From Embiotoca jacksoni (Eukaryota > Chordata > Actinopteri > Embiotocidae), in the NCBI GenBank assembly GCA_022577435.1, contig JAKOON010000020.1:10383324-10447323 (forward strand): a DNA stretch of 64,000 bases, given 5' to 3'. Positions within the stretch are counted from its first letter, which is position 1, and each line of letters opens with the position of its first letter. Below are positions 1-12,345 of the stretch, in pieces. A program made the translations under genes and the position numbers. The notes beneath the pieces are model-generated. The model saw only the letters and a list, made by a program, of their open reading frames with translations, was not told the DNA's origin and did no database searches.

Positions 1-3000
1 GTTCTGCAGGAACTCAATATTTTTTGCATTATGTGGTTTTTTGTTTTTTTTTACTTCAATACTGTTATTATTGGTGTACTTGTGTGACTGTGACTCTTAA
101 TATTTCGGACTCTGATATAATTACGCGATCTGTCAGATGCATGTATTAATCCCTGTACAGACACACATACACACACATCCTGAAGCCTGAACACAGTCAA
201 ACGGAATAAACAGAAACTTTCCTGTATTGTGGCCAACAGTCTGGTAAGTAATGTTAGCTCTCGTATTCACCTTGCACTCAATAAATAACGGTAAGCTACC
301 TCTGTAAAATACCTTCCATAACCTCCAACAACATCACACATGTTAATATTACTGGACACAAGTCAGCAGACCAACCTCAACCTGTAAAAACAAACGGGGA
401 AACAGGAACACGTTGCGTGGCCAGCGGACATTTCAGGATCTGAACTATTTGAGCCTGTTGAAAAAATATCTACATCCGGTGGGGTTTTTTCAAAATAAAA
501 CTAGCGCCAGAAGCGAATGAAGCCAAAAGGATGTAATTTGTGTCAGAAATACAAAGTAAAAATGTTTAGTATTGTGAGTTTACTAAGCTTGTTTTTTTTT
601 TTTTTTCTTTGTTTTTTTTTGTTTTTATGGCTCGCATAAAGCCAGAAAAAAAAAGAGATAGCTTTCGGGTTTTATTTTCGAGGGGTGTTGGCAAAACAGA
701 AAAAGCAAATCAATCTGGTCTCATACAGTGTCTCAAAAATCTTAATATAATAGGCTTGCTTATAGCAGGATCATTATCAAGGAAAAAAACGACCTGAAAT
801 AAACATCTTTTGGGCACTATTTGTATTTCTGTCCTTTTTTCTAGGTTATCAAACCTCACTCTAGTCTATTAGGAGGAAACAAGATTAAAACAAACACATG
901 ACATTATATGATTCACTGTATTTTCTGTGGTTTACACATGCAGGAGGTGGTGGGTTGCAAATTTTGAAATTAACTTAATAGAATGTCTAAGATATGTAAT
1001 AGTTGTTCAATTAAGATTGTTTTAGTGAATAGCAAAGACAATATGTTTGGAAATTGTGGGTTATTTTAATGCACAAAGATAGGAAAAATGTGCAATTACA
1101 GTATTTTTTTTCTGTTAAACAATAAGTAACAACAAACAAATGGAGCGACGCCTGCGAGCCAGTTCAGGCAGTCAGCTCGAGCTGCTCAGCTCTGCATGTG
1201 ACATGCCACATACATAATCATCTGACACACACGCTCTCCAAATTTGGCGGTCTATTCAAGTTGGTCAATTTCTCATCTCCCCCTTTCTGCCTGTCAACGA
1301 CACTGCTGCCTGCCTCAGTTCTGCTGGCTGTTTGCTCAGCCCCACCACCACCCCAGCATCAACCTACAGGCTCCGGGGTGGTTTAAGATATTTGCTCATC
1401 ACTCCCCAAATATATCTGTGTAATGCCATCTACAGGGAGTGATGAGTCCAGAGCCTAGACGCCAAGCTCAAACTATTTCCAGCTGTTGAAATAAACATTT
1501 CAAATGGAGTTGTATGACTGAACTATTATTTTGTATTATTTTTAATTGAACAAATGCAGATGCATTGCTATCTCATGCTGACTTGCAGTGCACATGGATT
1601 GAATCTCTTTTTTTCTCATCTTCTAAAGAACAAATTAATGAACAGCTACAACAGGTAATTGTAGTCACATTGCTTTAATCAGTGAACCAGTTCCTCCTCT
1701 TGGTCTTTTTTTATCCTGATTACAATGGATGCTGCCGGTATTCTTCAAATAAAAATGAGTTTGGCATTAAACCATTGGCAAAATGGCAGGTTTTTGATCA
1801 CAATAAAGAGCATCAGATGGCTGAGGGTTTGTGCATGCAGGCAAGACAAATTGTAACATTTCCATTTTTAGATCTTATACCTCCTCCTAGTCAAAAGTAT
1901 CATGAGATTGTTTGCTTTTCATTCATGTCAGATTTTTTTGGGCTGATGTTTCAATTTTTTTTCTCAGAAGTTCTTCCATCTGGCATTGATCTGCTAACAG
2001 AGTGCAATTGTATTGTGACATTTTCTCAGAGTCTTCTATTCATGCTCTTCATTCCCTCTTTTTTAGCTTTCCTTTCAGTCTCCATCTCCTTCTAAGAAAA
2101 ATACAGCCTTTGCTGCTAAACGCTCCACTAACTTTGTCTGTCATTTAGTACTGGACAGGTAACGTACAAGGTTTTTTGTGTTAAAACTTCTGTCTGTGGC
2201 TGAAACTGGTGAACATGAATCAAAGAAGTAAAGTTGTGGGACATAAAATGAAAACACACACCAGGACATTCCAGGCCAAGTCCTCTCTTATTGTGCTTGT
2301 TAGACTAACAACCACACACAGATGGCGACAACATATAGAAAGTAGACTAACCAGATAAATCTGAAGGACCAAGCAAATTCACAATGGTAATACAAGGATG
2401 TTAAGAATCTATTTTTTTCTCTGTAAATCCTTAGAGGAAACATGACATAAAAGTCCTCTTTTAAACCATCAGCTGTGGTCAACCAAAATAAAGAGCCGAA
2501 GATAAAAGATTAGTTGAACTAGAAGTGGAAGATGAGTTACCAATTTCACATTATAGGCTGTTATTTGACCCATTATTGATATGAACATATTTCTTATGGT
2601 CAATGGCTTAATGCAATATGAAGTATCTAACATCAATTTGTGTGGAGGAGTGTTTGAGTGTGGCTGTCTGCATGTTGTGAGCTGAATGAGATAGATGTGT
2701 GCACCTGTCTAGGAGTGTGTGTATTTAATGCCACGTGCATGTCAGTGATTGGTGATGAGGTTCAATGGCCACAAAGGTGTCCACAGTTATCTTAGACCAA
2801 CTGTCACAAAGCACCCCCACCACCCAACACCAACAGGAGAGGCACAATAATAATGTCAGCTGGTCACTCAGTGATGGAGACGGTTTTGTTTGTGCTGTCT
2901 GGCAGCCCCAGATGGAGTCAGCATGTAATAGCAAGCATATTCAGTTTATCCTTTCTCCTTCATCTTTACCCACCTGAGGGTATCTTCAATTTCTGTGCAA

Positions 3001-3284
3001 TGCACTGACATTTATATCTCCCTTTGAAACTCTTGATGGATTGCTGCCCTGACAGAGCTATTTCTGGCTGTTTTTATTCAGTGAAAAGACACAAAGGAGC
3101 ATTTTGGCCAATTTTTCTGAAAAAGACAGCCCTCCTCCCAGAAAGCAGTGTTTCATAGAAACCATGTTACAACTAAAGACATTAAAAGAAAGGTAAAATA
3201 TGACCATCTTTAATCACTTTAGTCCTTTAACTTCCATCTGAAAAAAACATCCCCAAATTCAGTCAATAGTAGCTGCGAAACTGT
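1..3284. other. Intergenic, nothing recognised
   Basis: This is AT-rich DNA with several T tracts (for example 590-606). The longest frame (1,682-2,095) is low-complexity and phenylalanine-rich, with no family resemblance. I see no gene, RNA or clear repeat. Confidence 0.6.
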
Positions 3285-3425
3285 AAGGCCAAACATTTGG
3301 CTCCAGAAGAGAGTTTAGTTTACATTGGGCTCTAAAATAACAAGATGGCAAAAGCCAAAATCCAAACTCGAGGCTTCATAAACAGCAGTTCACAAACCAA
3401 TGGGTGATGTCACTGTTAGTTGCTG
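3285..3425 (+). mobile_element. Interspersed repeat, second copy of the 10.9-kb family
   Basis: AACAAGATGGCAAAAGCCAA, then CAAACTCGAGGC, then CAAACCAATGGGTGATGTCA matches the reverse complement of the 10,940-11,030 region base for base over most of its length. The two copies are in opposite orientation. Confidence 0.6.
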
Positions 3426-4079
3426 CTTAGCCTGGCCAGGTTGAATATTTTGCATAAACTATGACAGAGAAGTAATATCTTTCCATGCATCTATTAACGT
3501 TGATCCCCACACATGGAGAGCAACATGGTGGAGAAAACTCAATTACTGCCCTGCAGCAATACAGCTCAGGAGAGCACTGAAGGATGTGTTATGTGAGATG
3601 TTTACTCATTCTTGTGGGGAATAAGGAAGGCTGAACACACACTCACTCATGTGTCATTTGATTGCATGTTAGTTTTTTGAGGGAGTAAAAATTATGCATG
3701 TTCTTTGCCTTGGAGCTGTGTTGTCAGTTCCACGCAGTATTGCCACAGGGAAAGCATTCGGTCTAATAAGTAAAATTACCATCCCTGATTTTTATACAGC
3801 TCCCATGTGACTGAACATCATGTAATGAAGTAAATGAACCTGCTAGAAACCAAGGTTTTAATGATATAATTTTTTATCAATGTAAAAATGTATTTAAAAA
3901 GTCAAGGTTGTGATAATTTATGAGGCATTATGACTAATTAGATCTAATTAGAAAATGTATATGCTGTGACTTCTAAATGTAGTTTATATACTTTTTAATT
4001 GAACATTTAATTAAATTTATATTTTTGTAATTCAGTAATTTGTTGAATTCAGTCTATGAAATTACTTCAAATTAAGAGT

Positions 4080-4395
4080 TCAGAAATTAAGAGTTGAGGC
4101 CAAGGTGACTTTGACCTTAGACCTTTAATCTACAAAATTGTTTAGTTCATCCTTGAGTCCAAGTGACATATGTTCATGAGAGGGGGATGGACAGATGTGC
4201 GGTCACAGTAACATTTGACCACCAAAATCTAATCACTTTGTTGGAACGTTCTGTTCCAACTTTGAAATTCAAAGTGTTCTTGAGTTATTGGGCTCACAAG
4301 ACTCGGACGGATTGATACACAGACCTTTGTGCAGACAACTTGAAAACGTAATGCCTCTAACCACGGCTCTCACCAGCACAGGCATAAACAGTTAG
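4080..4395 (+). mobile_element. Decayed fish interspersed repeat
   Basis: The markers CCAAGGTGACTTTGACCTT, TTGACCACCAAAATCTAATC, GTTCTTGAGTTATTGGG and AATGCCTCTAACCACGGC follow the order of a very common percomorph repeat that I know but cannot name with certainty. There is no coding capacity. Confidence 0.5.
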
Positions 4396-6096
4396 CTCAT
4401 CAGGCATCTCAACAGCACAAACACAAACTTTTTAGGCTGAACATGACAGCTGGATAAGCTTCTGTACTTTGCAAAGAAGAAATATAAACTGTTTCAAATT
4501 ACAAAACAACAACAACAAAGTGCCCTGGATATTATACAACCTTCCATTCTCACATTTACTTAATGCATCTTAGGAATGCATGTTTTAACAAATGGAGATC
4601 AATATTGGTGAACTCAGATTTTCAGTCCTCGGTGAAACAGGCTGAGGTGGTACGAACAAAAATTTAAATCATCCACAGTAAATAGTTACAAAGAAAGAGC
4701 ATGGCAAATACAAAGAAGCAATGGCACACTAAGCTCCTTTCATCAGGAGGCAGAGAGCAGTTACATGGGGCACACTTACCACATTTTTTTTCTGTAGTGT
4801 CATAATTGATTTGAGGTAGTGAGACCATGTGAAGCAACCTCAATGGGATCACTAAAAGGTCCAACTCTTTGCGTATAAAAGACACCCAGAAGAGCCTGTG
4901 TTGTTTCTCAGATTGATTTGATATGCCAGTTTATATGATGTGGAGGGCAATAAAGGAAGCACAGAAAATGTAAAATGTGAATTGAATAGGTCAAAGCGAG
5001 ACCACAGGGTCTGATTATGGCTCTGTGAGACCAGGCAGCGGCTGGAAATAAAGAAAACAAATCATTTAAAAAATTGCCAGGGAGCAGAAGTAATCGATTA
5101 TCTCAAGGGAAAATTACAAAGAGGAAACATAAAAGAGTGCATACTAGTTGTTGCATTTCAGATGATGTCCTGGACTGATAGTTCACCCAACTGTGGCTCT
5201 GTGAAAGGTAGTCCAAGCTGTGTCTGTTGAGTTGGAACCACCATCTGGCTTGTACAGACAGACTGTTGACAAAGAAATGCACATTCAATAGAACACACTG
5301 TACACACTTAATGAAGAAAGTTTAGTGTTTTGTGTGTTTATAGCTGCAAAAACGTCTTGCTTATGAAGTTGACACCCCATTCTCAAAATAAGGATACAAG
5401 CCAGACATACCAGTTTCACGTGAAATTATCTCATTGATGAAAATTTCTGCTGGGTCTAAAACATTTTTTTTTAAATTCTGCAAGAATACTCAGAGGTAAC
5501 CAGAGGTAAATGTCCCTGCTTTGAATACATATATGAAAGATACAGATAAAGGGATAATGATGTTGTAAAAATATAAAATACTGTGGTGTAAAATATTTTT
5601 TTGAGAAAGAGAAACCTTAGAGGTTGGCTCCTGTAAATCACCTCCCTCATACACGATACAACATCTGAGGGGAAAAAAAGAGAAAAATTAAAATGCATTG
5701 TGTTTGTAGCCTCCATCTGCCATCCTGTCCATATTTATGATGTGACCCTTGGCTTATCCAGTCAGTACCATTATCAACATTCGCTTGCTCATGACTTGAT
5801 GAAATGTGCCATGAGCAACACGTGTATGACATGGCAGCCATGAAACAGACACTGTTGATAAGCAGCATTAGCATAGTGCATATGGATATCTTCCAGCAAT
5901 GAATGATATACTGACAACCATGTATCATGTTCCATGACTGCCAAGATATTTGGCAGATATTTGATATTTACTCTGCATATTTAATATATACATATTCAGT
6001 GAAGTGTTCATAGCTCCTAAATGCAACCAACTCCTCTCGTGAAAAGCCTGTTATCTATGTCTATTTTCTCTTTTGGTAAATTGATGTGGCTTCCTG
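4396..6096. other. Intergenic, nothing recognised
   Basis: Only short chance frames are present, on both strands. I found no splice-compatible exon that could join the protease-like exon at 6,650. Confidence 0.55.
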
Positions 6097-6606
6097 CAGG
6101 GGTGGAAGAACTATTCAGATCTTGAAGCAAAAGTAGCTCTACCGCAATGAAAAAAAATACTCAATTACAAGTTGAAGTCCTGTCAAAATTGTACTTAAGT
6201 AAAGCACATAAGCACTGTCAACAAAATGTATGTAAATTATCAAAGTATTTAAGTATTTAGAAAAATAGCCCAGTTTAGAGCATCATATTCATCATATATA
6301 AATTATTGGAATATCACTTCATTGACATGTGAGCAGCATTTTAATGTTGTCATGGTACAGCTAATTTAAAAAAATGATACTGTTAAAGCATTCAATCTAT
6401 GTATATTAATGCATATACAGCCATTGATCATATATTTTAATTATAAAATATTGATTTGAAAAGTAACCAAAGCTGTTTGATAAATGTAGTGGAGTGGGAA
6501 TATAAAGTATCATCAAATGGAAATATCAAAGTAAAGTACAAGATCCTCTAAATTGTATATAAGCATAGTACGTTGAGTCAATGTACTTTGGTATTTTCCA
6601 CAACTG
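6097..6606. mobile_element. Non-autonomous hAT-like element, decayed
   Basis: The left end CAGGGGTGGAAGAACTATTC and the right end GTATTTTCCACAACTG are imperfect inverted copies of the CAGTGGTGGAAG...CTTTCCACCACTG termini seen intact at 49,772-50,412. The inner motifs GTACTTAAGTAAAG and ATTACAAGTTGAAGTCCT belong to the same family. I see no clean target-site duplication. Confidence 0.6.
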
Positions 6607-6649
6607 GAAAATACCCCAATATAAGCTCCAACTGTACAATTGTGTCCAG

Positions 6650-6779
6650 GTGTGGAAATGCTTTACCAGCTGAGAATACTTTGGAAAGTTTTGGAGCCAA
6701 AGTCCTTCACAGAGTCACGATTCCCATGATTAATGTAGAAGAGTGCAGAAGTCTCACGTCTCAAGCCATTACTACTGAG
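6650..6779 (+). pseudogene. Orphan trypsin-like serine protease exon
   Basis: A 130-base exon-like unit has an acceptor (TGTGTCCAG) and a donor (GTGAGA). It translates as CGNALPAENTLES, then AKVLHRVTIPMINVEECRSL, then AITTE. This resembles the S1 protease stretch from the GWG motif to just before the MICAG motif, with Trp of GWG changed to Cys. I find no exon with the catalytic His or Asp upstream and no GDSGGP downstream. It is therefore probably a relic or a stray exon rather than a working gene. Confidence 0.4.
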
Positions 6780-6791
6780 TGAGAAAAAGCT

Positions 6792-6813
6792 TGTGTGTGT
6801 GTGTGCGTGTGTG
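6792..6813. repeat. GT microsatellite
   Basis: A short TG run with one C interruption lies just after the orphan protease exon. Confidence 0.9.
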
Positions 6814-7079
6814 CATCCATTGTGGTGTGAATATTTCAGTTGATTAAAAAAAAAAAAAAAAATCAAAGTCAACAAGATTGCTGAAGATATAAAAAAGACA
6901 GCAATATATATTTTTTTCCAAATCTACAAAGGCTAACGCATCGTTTAAAGTAACACACATCTGCAGAAAGAACAAGAAGCCCTTCACCTACTGCAGGACG
7001 GTAAAAGAGAAGGTAAGCACGATGGCAGAAATATTATTCAAGGACCATTAAAGTAAAACAGAAACTGTGTCACCCACTG

Positions 7080-7175
7080 CCAATGTGTGGATGAATTGGA
7101 GGAAAAGTGTACAGCGCTTTGAAAAGGCACTATATATAGACAGATCATTTAGTGCAGACCATTTACCGTGTTATA
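7080..7175 (+). mobile_element. Interspersed repeat 3' tail
   Basis: TGTACAGCGCTTTGAAAAGG, then CACTATATATAGAC, then GTGCAGACCATTTACCG closely resembles the shared 3' tail of several fish retroposons (AGCGCTTTGA...CACTATATAAGTGCAGACCATTTACC). Confidence 0.5.
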
Positions 7176-7341
7176 GAGAGTGTGTGGCTTCCTTCAAATG
7201 CAATGGATCAGTTAGAAAGGGACACGGTCCAGGTGTGAAGGAATCTCCATTCATCCCTGGGTCTCCCTGTCTCATCAGTACGGTGTCTCTGTCACAATTG
7301 GTTCCCCTAACTCATAAGACCACTATGTCCTCTTGAACTCT

Positions 7342-7640
7342 GTGTTGTCATATGGCAAGGTCTATTACAGATGCAGACACTCTAGTGTTCCAAGGTTAAC
7401 CAAGTTTCAAGGATGAGGCAGACGCCTCTCCTTATCTGGAAATATAGAACATTCTGGGGGACAATATGAACTTGACCTGTGAGGGTAGGAACATAGAGAT
7501 GGATTGTCTAAACACTTTAACAGTTGTCACTCCGTTGCTCCATGATCGAGTTCTATCAATAAACATTGCGTTTTTCCACCCAAGGCGGTCTCCTTTGACT
7601 TCTTCACCCTAAATCCACAAATTCCATCACACACATGCAA
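7342..7640 (+). mobile_element. Possible solo LTR
   Basis: The segment starts TGTTGTCATATGG and ends near ATTCCATCACA. It holds ATCAATAAACATTGCG (AATAAA at 7,557) followed by a TTTTTCCACC-rich end, an LTR-like design. I see no target-site duplication and no primer-binding site. Confidence 0.25.
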
Positions 7641-8389
7641 ATAGTTTTTAACCCAGTCTGATGTGGAGAGGAAAATAGAGATTATAAACCTTTCAAAATA
7701 AAATCGCAACATTTCTAGAGCCCGGTACACCTGCAGAACTATAAGACTTTTAGCTCTTTATTTTGTTTTGTGTAGTGTGATACAGTCATATGTAGACAAA
7801 TAGATAAGATTAAAAAACTATTAGCACAAACTACAACTTGGTTTTGTTATTTGTCATGAATGAATTTAAGAAGTACATTTAGTGAACTGAACATACTGAG
7901 AGTGAAACATTTGAAAACAGCATTTGACATGCAAACTGTTTACATAAAAGTAGCTAAGTCAGCTGGTTTGGCACAGAAATCAGCTTGGGTGTTTTTTGAT
8001 CACATATAAGGGTGGAGACTCCAGGTGTAGAGAGTGAAGTTGTATTTTGTTATGTGTTGGGTCTTACAGCTAGATCTGAAAGGAAATGCCCAGAGGTGTG
8101 AAATGTGGACGGACATGAATATTAATGACAAATTGTCTGTCTGATGTGATGATTGATCCAGTGGCTAGAGGCATTAGCAGGCAACTGACTCATCCTGAGT
8201 GACACTGTCCTTTGGGCTATGCATGAAGCAAGTGGAAATACAAATCTTGCATGGTAAAGCTGATCTCCCTGATCCTCCAACTGAGCAACCTTTTTTTGTC
8301 CATTGCCAAATTTGTATTTTATAAACTAAAAAGGCCAGGCTGACGGCTGAAAGTGTAGGGGTGGGCTGCCAGTTAATATTGACTCTGTT

Positions 8390-8510
8390 ATCTCTGAGTA
8401 CTTTGGACTATGCTCGCATCGAATCTCCAGGGATGGAAATATTGGGCTTTTGATCAGTCAATCATTCAGTCTCCTACTTAGGTACGGACTGAGCTACATC
8501 CCTAGCTACT
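8390..8510 (-). mobile_element. Possible tRNA-derived SINE head
   Basis: On the minus strand GGGATGTAGCTCAGTCCG resembles a pol III A box (8,487-8,497). About 60 bases later GAGATTCGATGC resembles a B box (8,414-8,428). The spacing and the tRNA-like opening suggest a SINE head; no folded tRNA can be drawn. Confidence 0.35.
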
Positions 8511-10595
8511 GAATCAATTAACGTGACATTTAAAGACATGGTCTCCAGAGGACAAAGAATACCAATCTTGGTAATCCCCTGATTTTTCCTCTAGTTTTAC
8601 CATGAGATTGTGGTTTTGAGTGAAAAATCTCAACAGTTAATGGATAGCCTGTGATCATATTTGGTTCACACAATGATGTCTTCAGGATGAGTTTTTAGAG
8701 AAAAATAAAAAAGTATCCAATACAGATGCAAATGTTGATTAAGTAACGTAACTTGGAATACTTACTTACGAATGCTCATTACTTTGCTGTGCAAAGAAAA
8801 ACAGAAAAAAACAAATATTCTGTGACATAAATTTCAGATTTGTATAAAATAACCTCATCTCATGTTGCATTTCAGTCGACAACACATAAATGTAGCATGA
8901 CAAGCCCATAGGTCGGAGTCACGTTCAATTTGCATAAATTGCTGTTTGCTATTCACCCTTTTCTGTCCAAGTTAAAACTCAGGTCGGAGAGTGCAAAGCT
9001 CCCACTGTGGTCTCATAAACAGAAGCAGAAGATACTATGAATACCCATGTTTAGGTGGCACTGACCAAAAATGACCAGGTGCATATTGTGTTGTTTGTGT
9101 CATGTGTTCCAAAACTTAAAAGAACGGAAGCTGTGACTTGAATGCCATGTCAGCAACCTGTCTGTTCTGTTTTGTCGTATTCACTGCTGATGGGAGGATA
9201 GAAAAAGGGAATACATGGGCACAGGCAGACTATCACATGGCACCAATGGAACTGAGAATTCAGCTTCCTTCAAAAATCATCGTAGTTACTTAGAGTGGGA
9301 GTTGGAAAAGTTGCATCCTGTAATATATGAAAGTTCTTCACATGCTAAAGGCTTAACATGTGACCTGTATTGTTTATTGTGTGCATTTATTTTTTGAAGT
9401 TGAATATACATTATAACAACATTTTATACAACGTATTACTTCTCAGCATTGGTAACGTGTCTCACACATACATACTCTTTGCCCCACACTGGTCGACATG
9501 AATGAATATCTGTTCTATCAGGTGTGTTGTTAAGGCCCGACAGTGTAACACTGAGCCTGCAATCCCATGTGCAAGACTCTGCTTTTTCTAATGTGATTAG
9601 TCAAAAATGTTTGAGAAGAACAGTAAAAAGTCAATTTCTCATTGCAACAGGTTAATTCTTGTATTAAGATATTTATTATAAGAAAAGTAAGCTTTAATCA
9701 TAAGAAAGTAGTAGTTATCCTAAAAATGACATCCATGACATCCATTTTTTTTTTTTCAAACTTGCAGGGTCTGTGCAGTGGACTTTCAATCTTTCTTGGC
9801 CTTACCAACTTCTGAAGAAAAGATGTATCAAACTCCCTGCTAGGTAGTTAAAGGCAAAACCAGCGTCAACAACACACAAACAGCACAAAGAAGCACCTGG
9901 GCACAATCACCTTTACCTCTGTTTTAATCAAATCTTTTATTCATATTGTGTATCTTTTTTTTGTGATTTTTATAGGTATTCCCTATGATTAATTAACAAT
10001 ATGACTGTGGACATTTAAGTCTAAAAATTCACATAAAATGTAATTCCTAAAACTCAAAGGGAATAGATAATACTTCCCTGATGCTTTTGGTTCCACAGAA
10101 GCTTTGAAGTGCAGTGGCATTACATAACTAAAGAACATGTTACAAATGCAGTGCCTCATTATGAAGAAAACTGAAAAGGAAAATTATATGTAAGCATATT
10201 GGTGGGTCAAGCAGGTTGAAGCAGGATAAATAAAGCCCTTCAAGCAGTTACTTCACATGATTGGTTGACTGTTTTAATGATTATATTGATTCTTATTGTG
10301 GTTAATTTGTCATTATAGTCGTAATAGTTACGGTTCCTGAGGAATGCAAATCAATTAAAGAAAATCTGTTAAAGATTGCTATATAGGTATGGATGTGGTC
10401 TAACACTGCAGTAGGCAGGATGATTGTCTCATAATGCTGGCTCGGTGAGGATGTAGGGAAAAAAAAAAAAACATTTTAAAATAGAAAAATGTAAAGAGTA
10501 CTGTTTGGCATGAGTCAAAGTTATTGTGTCCAATCTAAAACGACCTGAAGCGATAAAGGAATTGAGGATCTATTTATATACCAGTCTGTTAAGAC

Positions 10596-10674
10596 CAGGG
10601 TTCCCCAACCAGTAGATTGCGATTTACCCAGTAGATCAAAGAACACTCAGAGGAAAAATAGTTGGAGAACCGTG
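10596..10674. mobile_element. 79-base hAT-like miniature element
   Basis: The ends CAGGGTTCCCCAAC and, inverted, CACGGTTCTCCAAC match at 12 of 14 positions. The element is flanked by GTTAAGAC and GTTTAGAC, an 8-base duplication with one mismatch. Size, CAGGG ends and 8-base duplication point to a hAT-type MITE. Confidence 0.6.
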
Positions 10675-10929
10675 GTTTAGACCGTCCTTCCCGAAAACAG
10701 GTCGCATCAGTTGTCTGTGCAAACCATGTGACGTCTAGCGGCTGTAGTAATTATGATGAGAGCAAAGGTGGAAAGCAGGGGACGTCATCTAAAGATCGAC
10801 AAAGAGACTTTGCTTAGGTGCCGTGAGAAATCAAAATTAATCGACTTATCTTAGCGCACGTACATAATGAATGGAACTCACACTTCGAACATAACACAAT
10901 GCATATGTAAAACATGGCTATATAAACGA

Positions 10930-11282
10930 AGCGACAACCAATAGTGTCGTCACCCATTGTTTTTTGAACGGCCGTTATTAGGCCTCAAGCTCGGATTTTG
11001 GTTGATGCCATCTTGTTGGTTCCGAGCAGGCTGAGGCCCAAAGTGACCATATTTTGACGAGCTAGTTGGGAACTAGCGGGGCATCTGACTCGATCGCATT
11101 GGCAACCAGACTGTACTACATCCTGCCCACCCAATAGTCGTAAGCTGACTGCACCACAGGCCTGTCAATCGAACAGACCCCAAAAACCCTAGTATCTAAT
11201 TAATGACGGGATAATTTTCAAATGGGCCGACAGAAAACACTTTAGCTAACAACGCTGAAATAGTTTAAATATATATTGACTC
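10930..11282 (-). mobile_element. Older interspersed repeat, left part, interrupted by the LINE
   Basis: GTCACCCATTG, then GGCCTCAAGCTCGGATTTTG, then GCCATCTTGTTGG is the reverse complement of the repeat at 3,285-3,425. I recognise it as a common percomorph interspersed repeat. The sequence at 12,221-12,345 (TTTTTGGAGTCAATCTCTAG, then GGCACTTCTCCATCAGTCTC) looks like the far end of the same element. Confidence 0.55.
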
Positions 11283-12220
11283 CAAATTTCATAAAGAAAT
11301 GTTGAATGGGAGTCCACAACCGCTGAGAGTTCTGGGAGAGGAGGTGGACATGGTTGAGGAGTACAAGTACCTGGGTGTGTCCATTGACAACAGACTGAAC
11401 TGGAAGACCAACATCAATGCTGTCTACAAGAAGGTGATGAGTCGACTCTTTTTCTTGAGGAAACTTCGATCCTTCAATGTGTGCAGCGAGATGTTGGAGA
11501 TGTTCTACCAGTCTGTTGTGGCCAGTGCTTTGTACTTCGCTGTGGTCTGCTGGGGGAGCAGCATTGGAGCCGGTGACACCAACAGACTTAACAAACTGGT
11601 TAAGAAGGCCGGCTCCATCATCGGCTACAAGCTGGACAGCCCGGAAAAGGTGGTGGAGAGGAGGACGCTGAACAAACTATTGTCCATATTGGATAATCCT
11701 GTCCACCCTCTCCACCACCTGCTGCAGGGACAGCGGAGCACTTTCTCTAAAAGATTCCTCCAGCTCCGCTGTCACAAGGACAGATACAGGAGATCATTCC
11801 TGCCCACTGCAATAAGACTGTACAATAACTCACCTCTGACAAAATCCATCACATAACAATAACACTGTTGACTGTGTTTCTTGGTTTGTTTGTATATTAT
11901 ATATATAGATATATACTGTACTATATATATATATATATATATGTTGACTGTGTTTCTTGGTTTGTTGTATATAATATATATAGATATATAATGTACTGTA
12001 TATACTGTGCATTTTATATTTTATATTTATATTTTTACTGCTATTTACTGCTATTTTATTTTATTGCTTTTCTATTATTATATTATTCTATTCTATTCTA
12101 TTATTTTATTCTATTGTTTCTATTATTGTCTTATTGCTTCTGTATGTATGCTGCTGTAGCGAAAAAATTTCCCCTCGGGGATTAATAAAGTAAATACCTA
12201 CCTACCTACCTACCTACCTA
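11283..12220 (+). mobile_element. 5'-truncated L2/CR1-clade LINE with 3' tail
   Basis: An open frame at 11,299-11,856 encodes the last 185 residues of a reverse transcriptase ORF: EYKYLGVSIDNRLNW, YQSVVASALYFAVVCW, then RRSFLPTAIRLYN. These are typical of fish L2/Rex1/Maui-type LINEs. An AT-rich 3' UTR follows, ending in the conserved TTTCCCCTCGGGGATTAATA hairpin region and a CCTA microsatellite (12,195-12,220). The 5' part with the catalytic motif is missing, so the copy is dead on arrival. The frame has no stop, so the insertion is fairly young. Confidence 0.85.
11866..12000 (+). repeat. Internal 76-base duplication in the LINE 3' UTR
   Basis: TGTTGACTGTGTTTCTTGGT starts at 11,866 and again at 11,942. 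Each is followed by an AT-rich ATATATAGATATATA run. Confidence 0.8.
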
Positions 12221-12345
12221 TGGAGCTGGAGGGCTTTTTGGAGTCAATCTCTAGCGGCCCTCTGTGGTATTGCACCTTAAGGCACTTCTCCATCAGTCTC
12301 ATTTTTCAAAACCAGAGCTACATCCACTTTAATATACAGTCTATA
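12221..12345 (-). mobile_element. Older interspersed repeat, right part
   Basis: This is probably the continuation of the element at 10,930-11,282 on the other side of the LINE. The match is to my memory of the family, not to another copy in the window. Confidence 0.4.

Noticed and set aside
1682..2095. 137-codon open frame, plus strand
   Set aside because: It is a low-complexity, Phe/Ser-rich translation in AT-rich DNA, with no family motif, no splice context and no upstream signal.
6089..6614. Target-site duplication around the hAT-like element at 6,097
   Set aside because: The 8 bases on each side (GCTTCCTG and GAAAATAC) do not match, so the borders or the duplication have decayed.
6935..7014. 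Exon-like stretch with a GTAAGC end after the protease exon
   Set aside because: It is out of phase with the protease exon, lacks GDSGGP and has a weak acceptor.
8414..8497. A functional tRNA gene
   Set aside because: Only box-like motifs are present; no acceptor stem or cloverleaf can be formed.
11868..12185. 105-codon Tyr/Ile-rich frame
   Set aside because: It lies in the AT-rich 3' UTR of the LINE and is a by-product of ATATAT runs.
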